From Microstegium vimineum (Eukaryota > Streptophyta > Magnoliopsida > Poales > Poaceae): a stretch of 64,000 nt of DNA. How positions within the stretch are numbered: the stretch's first letter is position 1; the number at the start of each line of letters is the position of its first letter. Shown piece by piece: positions 22,287 to 32,138 of the stretch. A program made the translations under genes and the position numbers. The stretch spans positions 8,711,894-8,775,893 of the forward strand of contig CM039133.1 of the NCBI GenBank assembly GCA_022036555.1. The letters are read 5' to 3'. The notes under the pieces are model-generated. The model was not told where the DNA came from and did no database searches. It saw nothing but the letters and a program-made list of their open reading frames with translations.

Positions 22287-23021
22287 AGGTTGGTTGGTAG
22301 TAAGGAACTGGCTTGTGTGCTCTCAGGAACGACAATGGCGGCGAGGATAGGATGAGGTGCGGTGCGGGCTAGTCTGCTGGTTGTGGCAGATGTGGAGATG
22401 CAAAGGAAGAGGCCGGCCGGGTTTTATGGATCGCGTGTGAGGCTGCAATTTCCACAGAAGCCGAGGAGACGCATTTGACCACTGTCAGGGCGTTCTCAAC
22501 GGGATAGCTCCGAGCTAGCTGAGCTGGAAATCAGCCGACGTGGAGGAGAGAGCAAACCAGAAAACAACCACGCTAGCGACGAAGATCTCGCTAGTCTATT
22601 TGTGCGCCCCAAGAAAACTTGACCAGCGGGAATAGAGTTGCAGGGTCGTGCAGTGTTTCTGAGAGAGAAGAGCGGCCCCCACGAAAAGAGAAAGTAGAAT
22701 AAAAAAGATCATTTATGTTGGGTCCTCGTGATGAGTTGGCGTCCAAATCGCTGGTTGCTGGCGAAATTGTTGGGGAAGCCCTCACCACGAGTTGTTGGGA
22801 ACAACAGCACACGCTTACCACTGCCATTTATTTTTAAATAAATATAGTAAATACGTTTGCTTGGGAAAAGAACCTACAGCTGCACCTTCGCGTTGCTCGG
22901 GAAGACGAGTGGATTTTTTTTTCTCCTAATAAATAAATAAGGAAAAGAGATCACACATACTCTAAGAATTTTCTAAATCCCTTCTTAATCTATGATTTTT
23001 ACCCAAACAAGAAAAAATCCC
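22287..23021. other. 5' flank of MATH-BTB copy B
   Basis: This is the probable promoter side of copy B. I see no clear TATA box near the start. At ~22490-22830 there is a less AT-rich stretch beginning GGGCGTTCTCAACGGGATAG that resembles a decayed small DNA transposon, but no clean inverted ends were found. Confidence 0.35.
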
Positions 23022-23130
23022 TACTCCCACCATATTGTAAAAGAATTCTTTTTTTGAACAACTATATGGTCTGTAAAACATAACTTTGACTTCATATTTC
23101 TATAAAAATATTTATTTTTAAATGATATAT

Positions 23131-24110
23131 CACTACTACATAAATCATTTTGCGTAGCAACCTTATTTTGGGCTCTATGGCGAGCACCCTGTTTGCCCGC
23201 CACGGTGGCCGGCCACCCGGGCGCCCGCTGCTATAACGTCTTAACCCTGCCGCTGTCGTAAACCGATTAACCACAACAGACGCATTATACCAATTTGGTT
23301 GATATGTCAAGTGTTGATTATTTGTATTCCATCTTGTGTTATTAGTTCGTATGTTCCGGATTAACCACACCCTGTTGCTTAAAGGTCTTGATGATGAAAT
23401 GACTTTTCCATGGGCTGAGTAGATTGTGTCTTCCTTCTTTCTTTTGGATTGGGTGTGGTACCGAGTCTCCTGACTTTAACGTTCTTGGTTGAGTGTTTCT
23501 ATCGTAGTGTATTCGTAGTCCTTGTTGATATCTTGCATTTTGCATTATTGAATTGTCTCTTATTTCTTCAATTGTGTCGATTTCTAATCTTCTTATTTCT
23601 TCTGATTCCCCTTCGTCATACTGTTCGATTCTTGGTGATTGCCAAATTAAGTCGGCTGGTAACACAGACTCAAATCAGTAGACTAAAAAGAATGGTAAAT
23701 ATCATGTGGCTCTGTTGAGGTTGTTAGACCCGATGCAACTTTGGATAATTCTTCTATCCATTTTCCTCGGTAGTCCTTTAAGTCTTCATATAATCATGGC
23801 TTTAAGCCTTGTAGTAAAAGTCCATTAGCTCTTTCCACTCGTCCGTTTGCTTGAGGGTATGCTACTCATGCGTAGTCGATTTCTATCCAGCAATCTCTTG
23901 CCCAGTGTTGGAATTCTTTTGCTGTGAATGGTGATCCCAGGTTTGTGATTATTCTATTAGGCATTCCGAATCTATTAACCGCAGCAGGCGCTTTACACTG
24001 CCCGCTTCGGTTAATCCTCTATTAACGGTGACATCCTCATCGCAGTGGACACGTTTGCCCGCCGCGGTAAACCGAAAACGACCGCCGCAGAAAAGATTTT
24101 TGTAGTAGTG
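23131..24110. mobile_element. Non-autonomous CACTA element carrying a Gypsy integrase fragment
   Basis: It begins CACTACTACATAAATC and ends with the inverted GATTTTTGTAGTAGTG. The 3-bp target duplication TAT lies at 23128-23130 and 24111-24113. Subterminal GC-rich motifs (CCGCGGTAAACCGA and similar) are typical of CACTA ends. It encodes no transposase; the 980-bp interior is mostly retrotransposon-derived. Confidence 0.85.
23342..23975 (-). pseudogene. Captured Gypsy integrase fragment
   Basis: On the minus strand, 23975-23666 reads as part of an integrase core (FGMPNRIITNLGSPFTAKEF, then HWARDCWIEIDYA) with stops. 23665-23342 continues as the integrase C-terminal part (LPADLIWQSPRIEQYDEGES, ARYQQGLRIHYDRNTQ). 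It is unrelated in sequence to the Gypsy element at 1.2-8.8 kb. It lies wholly inside the CACTA element. Confidence 0.75.
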
Positions 24111-24263
24111 TATGTATACTTTTATGAAAGTATATTTGAAGACATTTATTCGTATGGTTTTCACATTTTAAACTTAATAATTTAAAAGTTATTCATGATT
24201 TATATTCTTAATGTTTAACCAATATGTTGTCCAAAATAGCTTTTTTATAATATGAAGGGAGTA

Positions 24264-25008
24264 GATAGGCATGCCGACGGTGGGGTTATGTGCTCATGGG
24301 TTGGATCTGATCGCCGCTTGCTCAGGCCTGGTGGAGCCAGTGTTTGTATGCTCGGACATGGGGCACAGGTGCCTCGACAACGATGTGTCTTCTACACGTG
24401 CGTGCATGGCACGCACAGTTTGGCCGCGGGTGATCGGTGGCGAGATTGTGTGTCCATGCGCACCCTCCCTGTTGCCTCTTCTCACAGAGGGTAGAGCATT
24501 GATTCTTCAGAATGACGGCGTCGCCCATGGTGGTGACAGCGTGGTGGCGGTTTTAGGACGTAAGTAGCAGGAACGCTTCCAAGGGTTCTCGCCCAAAGCT
24601 CAGCCCAAATCTTCCTTCTTGAACGGGTCGTTGAAGAACCTTGCGCTCCTTCCTCTCCTTGGTCTCCTAGGTCAATGTGTTTCTCCTCGGCATAAGAATC
24701 GAGCGTAAGCCTTGTTAAGCTCCATGTTTTGCTAGCGATGATTACATTATGGCGTCATTTACCTCCAAGGAGGTACGACGAACAACTCTTGTATCATGGT
24801 GTTTTTTCGTTTTTCTACTTGTTTTGTTGTTTTTGTGGCTGTGCCACTTTTCACCCCTACGTCTAGGCATGTTGTTGTTTTTCATACTCGTAGACATGCT
24901 ACAAACTAAATTCGTCTTTGGGCTCCGTCGATTCTGATGTTTTTGCTGACAATAGGGCTTTTTGCCATGTTTTTTTTAAAAAATAATGTTGTTGATTTCA
25001 TATCAATA
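24264..25008. other. Intergenic DNA, no supportable gene
   Basis: 24270-24960 is GC-balanced and has short frames on both strands. I recognise no protein domain. It could be decayed mobile-element or genic sequence. Confidence 0.3.
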
Positions 25009-25010
25009 TA

Positions 25011-25258
25011 CTGCCTCCGTATGACATTTTGAACAAGCTTTGAGTCAAACATTGGGAATATAAATCATCAATAACTTTTAAGTTGTTGAGATTCCAAATG
25101 TTAAAGTTATATGAATAGATTTATTTTGAAAAATACTTTCATAAAAGTATACATATATCATTATTTCATAAATATTTTTATAAAAACAAGAGGTCAAAGT
25201 TGTGTTTGGGAGACCATGCCGCTGTCCAAAACGTCATCTAATTAGGATACAGAGGGAG
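25011..25258. mobile_element. Stowaway-like MITE, 248 bp
   Basis: It starts CTGCCTCCGTATGACATTTTG and ends ATACAGAGGGAG, with TA on both sides. Confidence 0.8.
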
Positions 25259-25382
25259 TATTCCCGGGGTGACAGTTTATTTTTTTTGCTGAGAATGTGA
25301 GCCTATGCAATTTGAGTTTGGTTCCCAAAATTATTGATGGCCATGCACGGCGCTGTACGTGATTAATTGGAGGAGTTGTTGG

Positions 25383-26623
25383 GAGGAAAAAGTTCTACTT
25401 TACATCCCTTAACTTAGGCTAGAATCAAGTTTATGTCCCTTAACTTTAAAACCAGACAAAACACATTCCTCAACTTTTAAAATTGTTTATATTACGTCCT
25501 TGAGCGGTTTTGGACGACGCTTTTACTACAAAGATAGTAGTTTTGTGTTTTCCGTTTTTATTAATTTCGTCTGAATCTTTGAAAAATCATAGATAAAAAT
25601 AAAATGAAAATATATTTTTATTGGACTCTAATGAGTAGATCCACACAATAAACATATAATGCCTTGTTTGGATCACTGAGTTAGTTTTTAAACTAGCTCA
25701 AACTAGCTCTAGCCAAAAAAGTGTTTGGATTCAAGACTAGTTTGGGATAGTTTGATAATAAATTATTTTGATAAATCATCCAAATATATCCATGTGGTAT
25801 CTTATTTTAAAGTATTTATTGTAACAAATTCAATGGTGTAATCAGAATTTTATTTGGATGTTTGGTTTGTTAGTTATAACATTTTTTGTAGTTGCATATG
25901 AGGTGAGTCCCACGTTTCACCAGAACCAGCTCAAACTAGCCCAAATAATCACCTCTTTGGGGAGCTAGTTTTTTGGGTGGGTTAGTTGCAACTAACCCAA
26001 TCCAGCTCTCATGTTTGGATACTTTTGGGTTAGTTGGGTGCAAACTAGCACAAACTAGCTCTAGCCCTAAGATCCAAACAGGGCCAATATGATATGCTTT
26101 AGACCAACAAAATAATTATTGAAGTTGCAGCTATGAATTATTTCAATTAGTTACAGAAAAGCATACACATTTATAGTTACACAAAAAACTTTATACTAAC
26201 GTATACCATATTATTTGTTCATTGTGTAGATCTATTATGTGAAGTCTAACAAAATTAGATTTTCTATTTTATGATTTTTTTATGATTTGCTATGATTTTT
26301 TAAAGATATAGCCAAATAAATAAAGCAAAAACTTTATACTAAATCGTGTCATATTATATATTCACTCTGTAGATCTACTCATGTGAAATCTAACAAAATT
26401 AGATTTCCGATTTTATGGTTCGATCTACTATGATTTACTATGATTTTTAAAGATTTAGCCCAAATAAATAAAAAAGCAAAACACAAAATCACCGGTCAAA
26501 ACCCCTCCGGGCACAATATAAACGGTTTTAGAAATTATGAGACATGTTTTTACCTGATTTTAGAGTTGATGGAGTTAAAATAAACTTTCGTAAAAGCTGA
26601 GGACGTAAAGTGAACTTTTTCCT
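25383..26623. mobile_element. Second fold-back element, interrupted by a MITE
   Basis: The ends are inverted copies: AGGAAAAAGTTCTACTTTAC and GTAAAGTGAACTTTTTCCT. The interior shares wording with the fold-back element at 15483-16566 (GTAGATCTACTCATGTGAA, ACTTTATACTAA), so they are one family. Its left arm is broken at 25661-26085 by another element. It ends ~210 bp upstream of the serpin start codon. No clear target duplication was seen. Confidence 0.65.
25661..26085. mobile_element. TIR MITE (GCCTTGTTTGGATC ends)
   Basis: It starts GCCTTGTTTGGATC and ends GATCCAAACAGGGCC. The interior repeats CTAGCTCAAACTAGCTC-type words in both orientations. Comparison with the uninterrupted fold-back at 15.8 kb suggests a 3-bp AAT duplication. 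A relative lies at 58669-59017. The superfamily is not certain. Confidence 0.7.
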
Positions 26624-26831
26624 ACCGGAAGACTTTGTCTTGTTACGGTAGCCAACACGTCAGTCCAACGAAATTACGCCAGTCAAAATTCCTTTTTGCA
26701 AAAAATAGATTTGACAAGGGATTCAATACAACACGCCATACGATTTGCATTAAAATTGCCGGCCTCACGAGGCTCAACGACGGCGGCGGTCACGACGCAC
26801 GAGGCTCGACGCATCTTCCTCCTCGTTCACC

Positions 26832-28278
26832 ATGGCAACGGCGGCGGCACGACAGCGCGCTAGCTACGGACTGACGGCTCTTTCCCACCGCCTAGCGAAA
26901 CAGTTCTCCGTCGCAAATAATGGCGAGGGAAGCGCCGGCAACCTGGTCTTCTCGCCTCTATCCATCTACTCCGCGCTCTCCCTCGTCGCGGCTGGTGCCA
27001 AGGGCCGGACCCTCCGCGAGCTCCTGGACCTGCTAGGCACAGAGTCCCGTGAGGACCTCCATACGGACGCCAGGGATATGGTCGAGCAGGCCATCCCGGG
27101 CAGCACGCACGACGGCGGCCCGCGCGTGTCCTACGCGTCCGGCGTGTGGCACGACTCCACGCTGACGCTGAAGCCGGCGTACCGCGACGTCGCCGCCACG
27201 TCCTTCAGGTCGGCCGTCCGCGCCGTCGACTTCCTCACCAAGGTCAGTCATCGTCTTCGTTGGATCCACGTTCTGATCGATGGATAGATCTGCTAATGTC
27301 ACGAACCCATCGACAAATCTCTGATGGATCATCGTTGTCTCTGCTCTGCAGCCAGAGGAAGCAAGGACCCAGATCAACACCTGGGTATCGGATTCCACGA
27401 ACAACCTCATCGACTCCATTGTCGATGCAAATTCCGTGAACAGCAGCACGCGTCTCGTGGCCACCAACGCCATCTACTTCAAGGGAAACTGGGAGACGCC
27501 GTTCGACAAGGAAAGCACCGAGGAGGACAAGTTCCACCGGCTCGATGGCAGCGCCGTCACCACCCAGTTCATGAGCACCTCTGCCAGCCAGTTCATCAGC
27601 GTGCACGATGGGTTCAAGGTGCTGAGGATGCCCTACAGTACGGTGCACCAAGACCACCACCTGCATCTGCTCCGGAGCACGAGCATGGCGTCGGCCCTTC
27701 CACTGACCATGCCACCACGCTACTCACTGTGCGTGCTCCTGCCGGACGCGCGCGACGGCCTCCAGAGCCTGGAGGACGCGGCGATGGCGTCCGGCCATGG
27801 CTTCCTGCAGGACCACCTGCCGGTGAACCGAGTCGTGGTCGGGGAGTTCAGGGTGCCCAGGTTCAAGCTGTGCTTCCACACCAGCGTCAAGGAGGCGCTC
27901 AAGGACCTCGGCGTCCAAGCTGTGTTCTCGTCAGCGGCAGAGCTGCTGGATATGCTTGAGGTAGACGACGATGGGTGTCAGGAGCTCCTGTTTCTTGACG
28001 ACGTCTTGCACAGGGCTGTGATCGAAGTGAACGAGGAAGGCACGGAGGCGGCGGCTGCGACTGCTTGCTTGATGGGTTCATCTTGTGGCCCTAGCTACCG
28101 TCCTCCGCCGCCTGTGGACTTCGTCGCTGACCATCCGTTTGCCTTCTTTGTGATTGAAGAAGTGTCCGGTGCTATCCTTTTTGCAGGACGCGTCCTTGAC
28201 CCTACACCTTCCAAGCTAGTTAGTGATTCACAAACTTACATTTGTAATTTTGTAAAACAATATCGAGTTTGTTTTTAG
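26832..28278 (+). CDS. Plant serpin (serine protease inhibitor), two exons
   Basis: Exon 1 is 26832-27242; the intron 27243-27351 has GT and a CTGCAG acceptor; exon 2 is 27352-28278. The joined frame is 445 residues. The ATG has good context (CACCATGG). The start (SHRLAKQFS, NLVFSPLSIYSALSLVAAGA), the core (LVATNAIYFKGNWETPF) and the C-terminal signature (VDFVADHPFAFFVIEEV, ILFAG) are diagnostic of plant serpins, which trap proteases by cleavage of an exposed loop. The hinge EEGTEAAAATA is intact, implying inhibitory function. Counting from the hinge Gly (residue 367 as P15) puts P1-P1' near Ser381-Cys382; this is an estimate. The loop is long and Pro-rich. The protein runs ~22 residues past the usual VLDPT end, so an ancestral stop has been lost. 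There is no signal peptide, as usual for this family. Confidence 0.85.
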
Positions 28279-28281
28279 TGT

Positions 28282-28838
28282 GTCTAGTTGTGTTAGACCA
28301 TATAATTAGATTGAAAATATACTGTCAGTCTGCCATCGAGATATGCAACTCTAGTTTTATCAGTCATTTGGAAAAAAAATGAATTTTAAATTATGATATC
28401 TTCAAACTTAATTAGGTATATATCTAAATGATTTCAAAGGAAAATGTTCTTGGACTCCTATATATGTTCCTTGGAACCGACTGCGACTCCTTTTGCCACC
28501 GCTTCTCCATCGGCTCTTGAAGCCTTTTGGAGCCATTTTGTGTCAAGCGGGGTAAAACCAAACGGCTTCACAAAGTCATGATGTAATTTGAAAGAGTTTG
28601 TCTATATCACACTCGGTTGTTCTCGGAGCTGGCAACACGTATTTTTAATGAACATTACTTGTATACCAGGTGAATATCATAAAATACATCACACTTGGTT
28701 ATTATATGAAAATCACATGTACTATGGTTGGTATTCAGACATATTCACTTGTTTTACACTCCTCTAGCACGCGATTTTCATAGAACATCCTTTCTTTACT
28801 ATGCAAATATTACAAAATACATCATAAAACATCACATG
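28282..28838. other. 3' flank of the serpin, no gene
   Basis: AT-rich DNA. Repeated words such as AAAATACATCA and TATCAC occur irregularly. Nothing else is recognised. Confidence 0.4.
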
Positions 28839-28840
28839 TA

Positions 28841-29101
28841 CTCCCTCCGTCCCAAATTATAAGACATCCCAAGAATTTTGGAGAGTCAAACTTTCTCAAG
28901 TTTGACTAAACTTATATGACAATATAATAATATTTTATGATGTCAAATAAGTATCATTAGATTCGTTATTAATTATATTTTTATATTATGCCTATTGGAT
29001 ATCATAAATCTTTATAGTTTTTTCTATAATTGTTGGTCAAACTTAAGATGCGTTGACTCTTCAAGATTCTTGGAACGACTTATAATTTGGAACGGAGGGA
29101 G
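28841..29101. mobile_element. Stowaway-like MITE, 261 bp
   Basis: It begins CTCCCTCCGTCCCAAATTAT and ends ATAATTTGGAACGGAGGGAG, with TA at both flanks. It belongs to the same family as the element at 61403-61671. Confidence 0.9.
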
Positions 29102-29499
29102 TATATTATATATAAGTCAGTTAGATTTCATAGAACAGCACTTGTGTATCACGTGAATATCACCAAATATATTACAGAACATAAAAAAATCGTGTGCGAG
29201 ATCCAGATATGTCACGTAGCATTTCTCACTTGAAAGAGCCATGCATGCATGCTAAAATACATCGATGAGTTTTGTGATTAGCGAGATAGCTGAGTTGTCG
29301 ATTTAAGGAATTATCAATCAAATTTCCATTGAGAAAACATCGCAGATCCAAACCTTCCTAAGAGCAACTCCAACAGAAAAATTATTCATGTTATATATTC
29401 TATATTTAGTCATTCTGAGAGAGAGAAAAGAGTTCAACAACTATATGGTATTTGGTTTGCTAATTAAAATAGCAAGTCATCTATCCCCGAATTCTTGTA

Positions 29500-29736
29500 C
29501 TCCCTCCGTACTAGTTTTAGGAGTCGTTTAGACATGATTGCAGATACCAAGACGTGCCAAAGAATGATTAATTAGGGGGGAGTTTTCCTTCTTTTCCCTT
29601 ATTAAATAGGGAGACCGATGTATTGTGTACAAGACCTAATGCGTAGCCCGAGTGGTTGATTTGAATCGAGGGAGTATGTGCATTGTTACAGATGAGTGAA
29701 TCGCCAGAACGACTCCTAATACTGATACGGAGGGAG
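29500..29736. mobile_element. Stowaway-like MITE, 237 bp
   Basis: It begins CTCCCTCCGTACTAGTTTTA and ends TAATACTGATACGGAGGGAG, with TA at both flanks. The interior differs from the 28841-29101 element. Confidence 0.85.
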
Positions 29737-29993
29737 TATGTTAAATATAGCTTGTATTTTCCACTAGCCATAGAATTTGCCGTATTAGAAAAACTTTTGG
29801 AGTTTTTTTTGCATGGTTTTCTATTTTAGAGGTTGGTTAAATCTTGAGTCACTAATACAGAAAAGATTAACCGTGACGGTTGTTTTGGATTAACCATGGC
29901 GGTTTTTCCATCGGCCACGGAACAATGGTCACGGTTAATCGGACCATTAACCGTGGCGGTTTTACTAGGTCAACCGCCATGGTTAATAGCATT

Positions 29994-31675
29994 TGAAAGG
30001 ATCAAGATGCCCAAGAGGGGGGGTTTGAATTGGGCTTGTTTTAAATTTCTAAAGCAAATATAAAAACCTATCAAATGCCAATCAACCCCTAGTGCCTACC
30101 GTTCGTGTGTCCTAACTAGAAAGTGGTAGCAGTTCATAGGAAATAAAAACAACCTAAGCAATTCTAGTAGGAAATGTAAAAACAATACGGAAAAGTAAAG
30201 AGCTAGGGAAAGGAAAATCTCATGGACGCAGCGATATTTTCCCGAGGTATCGAGGTGTCGACACACCCCCCTAGTCCTCGTTGGAGCACCTCGCAAGGTA
30301 TCGCTCCCCCTCTACCCGCGCAAGGGTAGAGTGCTCTCTACGGGCTGATTCTTCGCCACTCCGGCTCGGTGAATCGCCCACAACCGATCACAAGAGCTTG
30401 GAGAAGAGCCACCAACAATCTCCCGGCGGTCACTTCACCCGAACATCACCAAACCGTCTAGGTGCTGTCGAACACCAAGAGTAACAAGCACAAGACCTTC
30501 ACTTGACCCACTCAAGGCTAGGAAGGTGGATGGATGCACACAAGTCACTCCTAATCACTCTAGGAGGGAAGAACAAGATGAACTCTCTCTAATCTCTCCC
30601 TCACTAGACTCTTGGCTCTCCAAAAGATTTCTCAAGGTGTCACCAGCTGAAACAATGGCCAAGAGAGCCTCTAAGGACCAAGGGGGCAACTATAAATAGT
30701 CCCCACCTCCAAAACTAGCCGTTTTTCACTTTTTCTTCTCTCTGCGTAGCCATCGGACTAGTCCGGAGCTCACACCACCGGACCATGCACACTGGTCCGG
30801 AGCTCACTCACGTTTCAAACTCAGGCACCGTCGGACTACTCTGCTTGGTCCGACGCACTGGTCCGACGATCTGGTCCGGAGCCTCGGTGCTCTCTGAGTG
30901 AAAACCTATCTCTCTTTTACACACCACCGGACCACTCTCCTTGGTCCGGTGCCCTGGTCCGACGCTCTGGTCCGGAACCAGGGTGCTCTCTGCATAGAAC
31001 CAAACCCCTGTCAAGAGGCGTCGGACTAGCCGTCGGACGAACCGTCGGACTAGTCTGGAGCCTTCTGACTCTCTGAACCAAGCCATCGGACCACTCTCCT
31101 ATGGTCCGGTGCTTTCCAGACAGGTGGTCCGGAGCTCCTCGAGCTGAGAATCTGGCTAAGTCAGGGACCACCGGACTACTCTCCTTGGTCCGGTGCCCAC
31201 TTAGCAGAGTGGTCCGGAGCCTCTTTCTCCCTCTCTTTCAACCGTTTTCGCTGAGGTTTCTCAAGAGATTTTGCTCCTACCAATTCTAGGGTTTCTCAAG
31301 GGCTGAAAGCAAGGTCTCTAGGACTAGTTGTGACAAGTGTGCATATACCCACTTTCCTAAACTCTCCTAGGTCAAGCTACTAACCTCATACCCCTCTTTA
31401 TAGTACGGTCAAAGGAAAAACAAAAGCCCTAGCTATACTTAGTGCCCTTCTCAACCTTATGGCACTAAGAACTAGCCTAGTCTTCGTCGAGTATCTCCAT
31501 CCTTTGCAACCGAAACGATTTCCATCTTAGGGGCATGAATATCCATTAAGCCCATTCAAAAAAAAACATCACTCATGACCTAACATAAATGACTTTGTCT
31601 CTGCAAAACATACGTTAGTCATAGTGATCTAGTATTGTCGTTAATCGCCTAAACACAAGGGTCCATGATTCTACA
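29994..31675 (-). repeat. 3' LTR of the SIRE-like element
   Basis: 1682 bp. On the minus strand it begins TGTAGAATCATGG and ends CATCTTGATCCTTTCA. It carries a CCGGAC-rich block (~30735-31225) upstream, in element sense, of CTATTTATAG (plus-strand 30690-30699). Confidence 0.92.
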
Positions 31676-31688
31676 ATCTCCCCCTTTT
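31676..31688 (-). other. Polypurine tract of the SIRE-like element
   Basis: On the minus strand AAAAGGGGGAGAT immediately precedes the TG of the 3' LTR. Confidence 0.85.
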
Positions 31689-32138
31689 AGGTGATTGACG
31701 ACAATACTAGCTCGAGTAGAGAATAGTGAGTGAAATTTGATAAGAGAAAACATGACTTGACATGAGATAGGCATGGGTTAGTAATAAGAAAGACAAGTAC
31801 ATGCCTAACCATTCAAGCCATGACAAGCACAATAGATAAGAAATGAGAAAAGTACTTGATTTCAAAAAGGATATGCTAGCCAAAAGATCAGAGATTAGCG
31901 CGGAAGCAACATAGCATAACCAAGTGACATGATATATAAATAAAGAAATGTCCACACATGTCACACAACCATCAAGTCTCAACCATCACACATATCATAC
32001 AATGCAATAAGACAGTAAACGTGATGCATGATGCAATAGAGTTTATACACAACAAAAGAACGAGTCCTACTAGCTCCCCCTAAAGCTAGCCCATCTACTC
32101 GACTCTCCCTCTCCCCCTTTGGCGTCGAAACACCTAAA

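Larger units (their letters stand above)
23024..24261. mobile_element. Stowaway-like MITE split by a CACTA element
   Basis: The left end CTCCCACCATATTGTAAAAG at 23024 and the inverted right end ending ATATGAAGGGAG at 24261 are flanked by TA (23022-23023 and 24262-24263). Without the CACTA insert (23131-24110 and its 3-bp duplication) the MITE is about 255 bp. Confidence 0.7.

Noticed and set aside
27324..27959. 211-codon plus-strand frame and minus-strand frames over the serpin
   Set aside because: They are out of frame with the serpin, which has a consistent exon structure and signatures.
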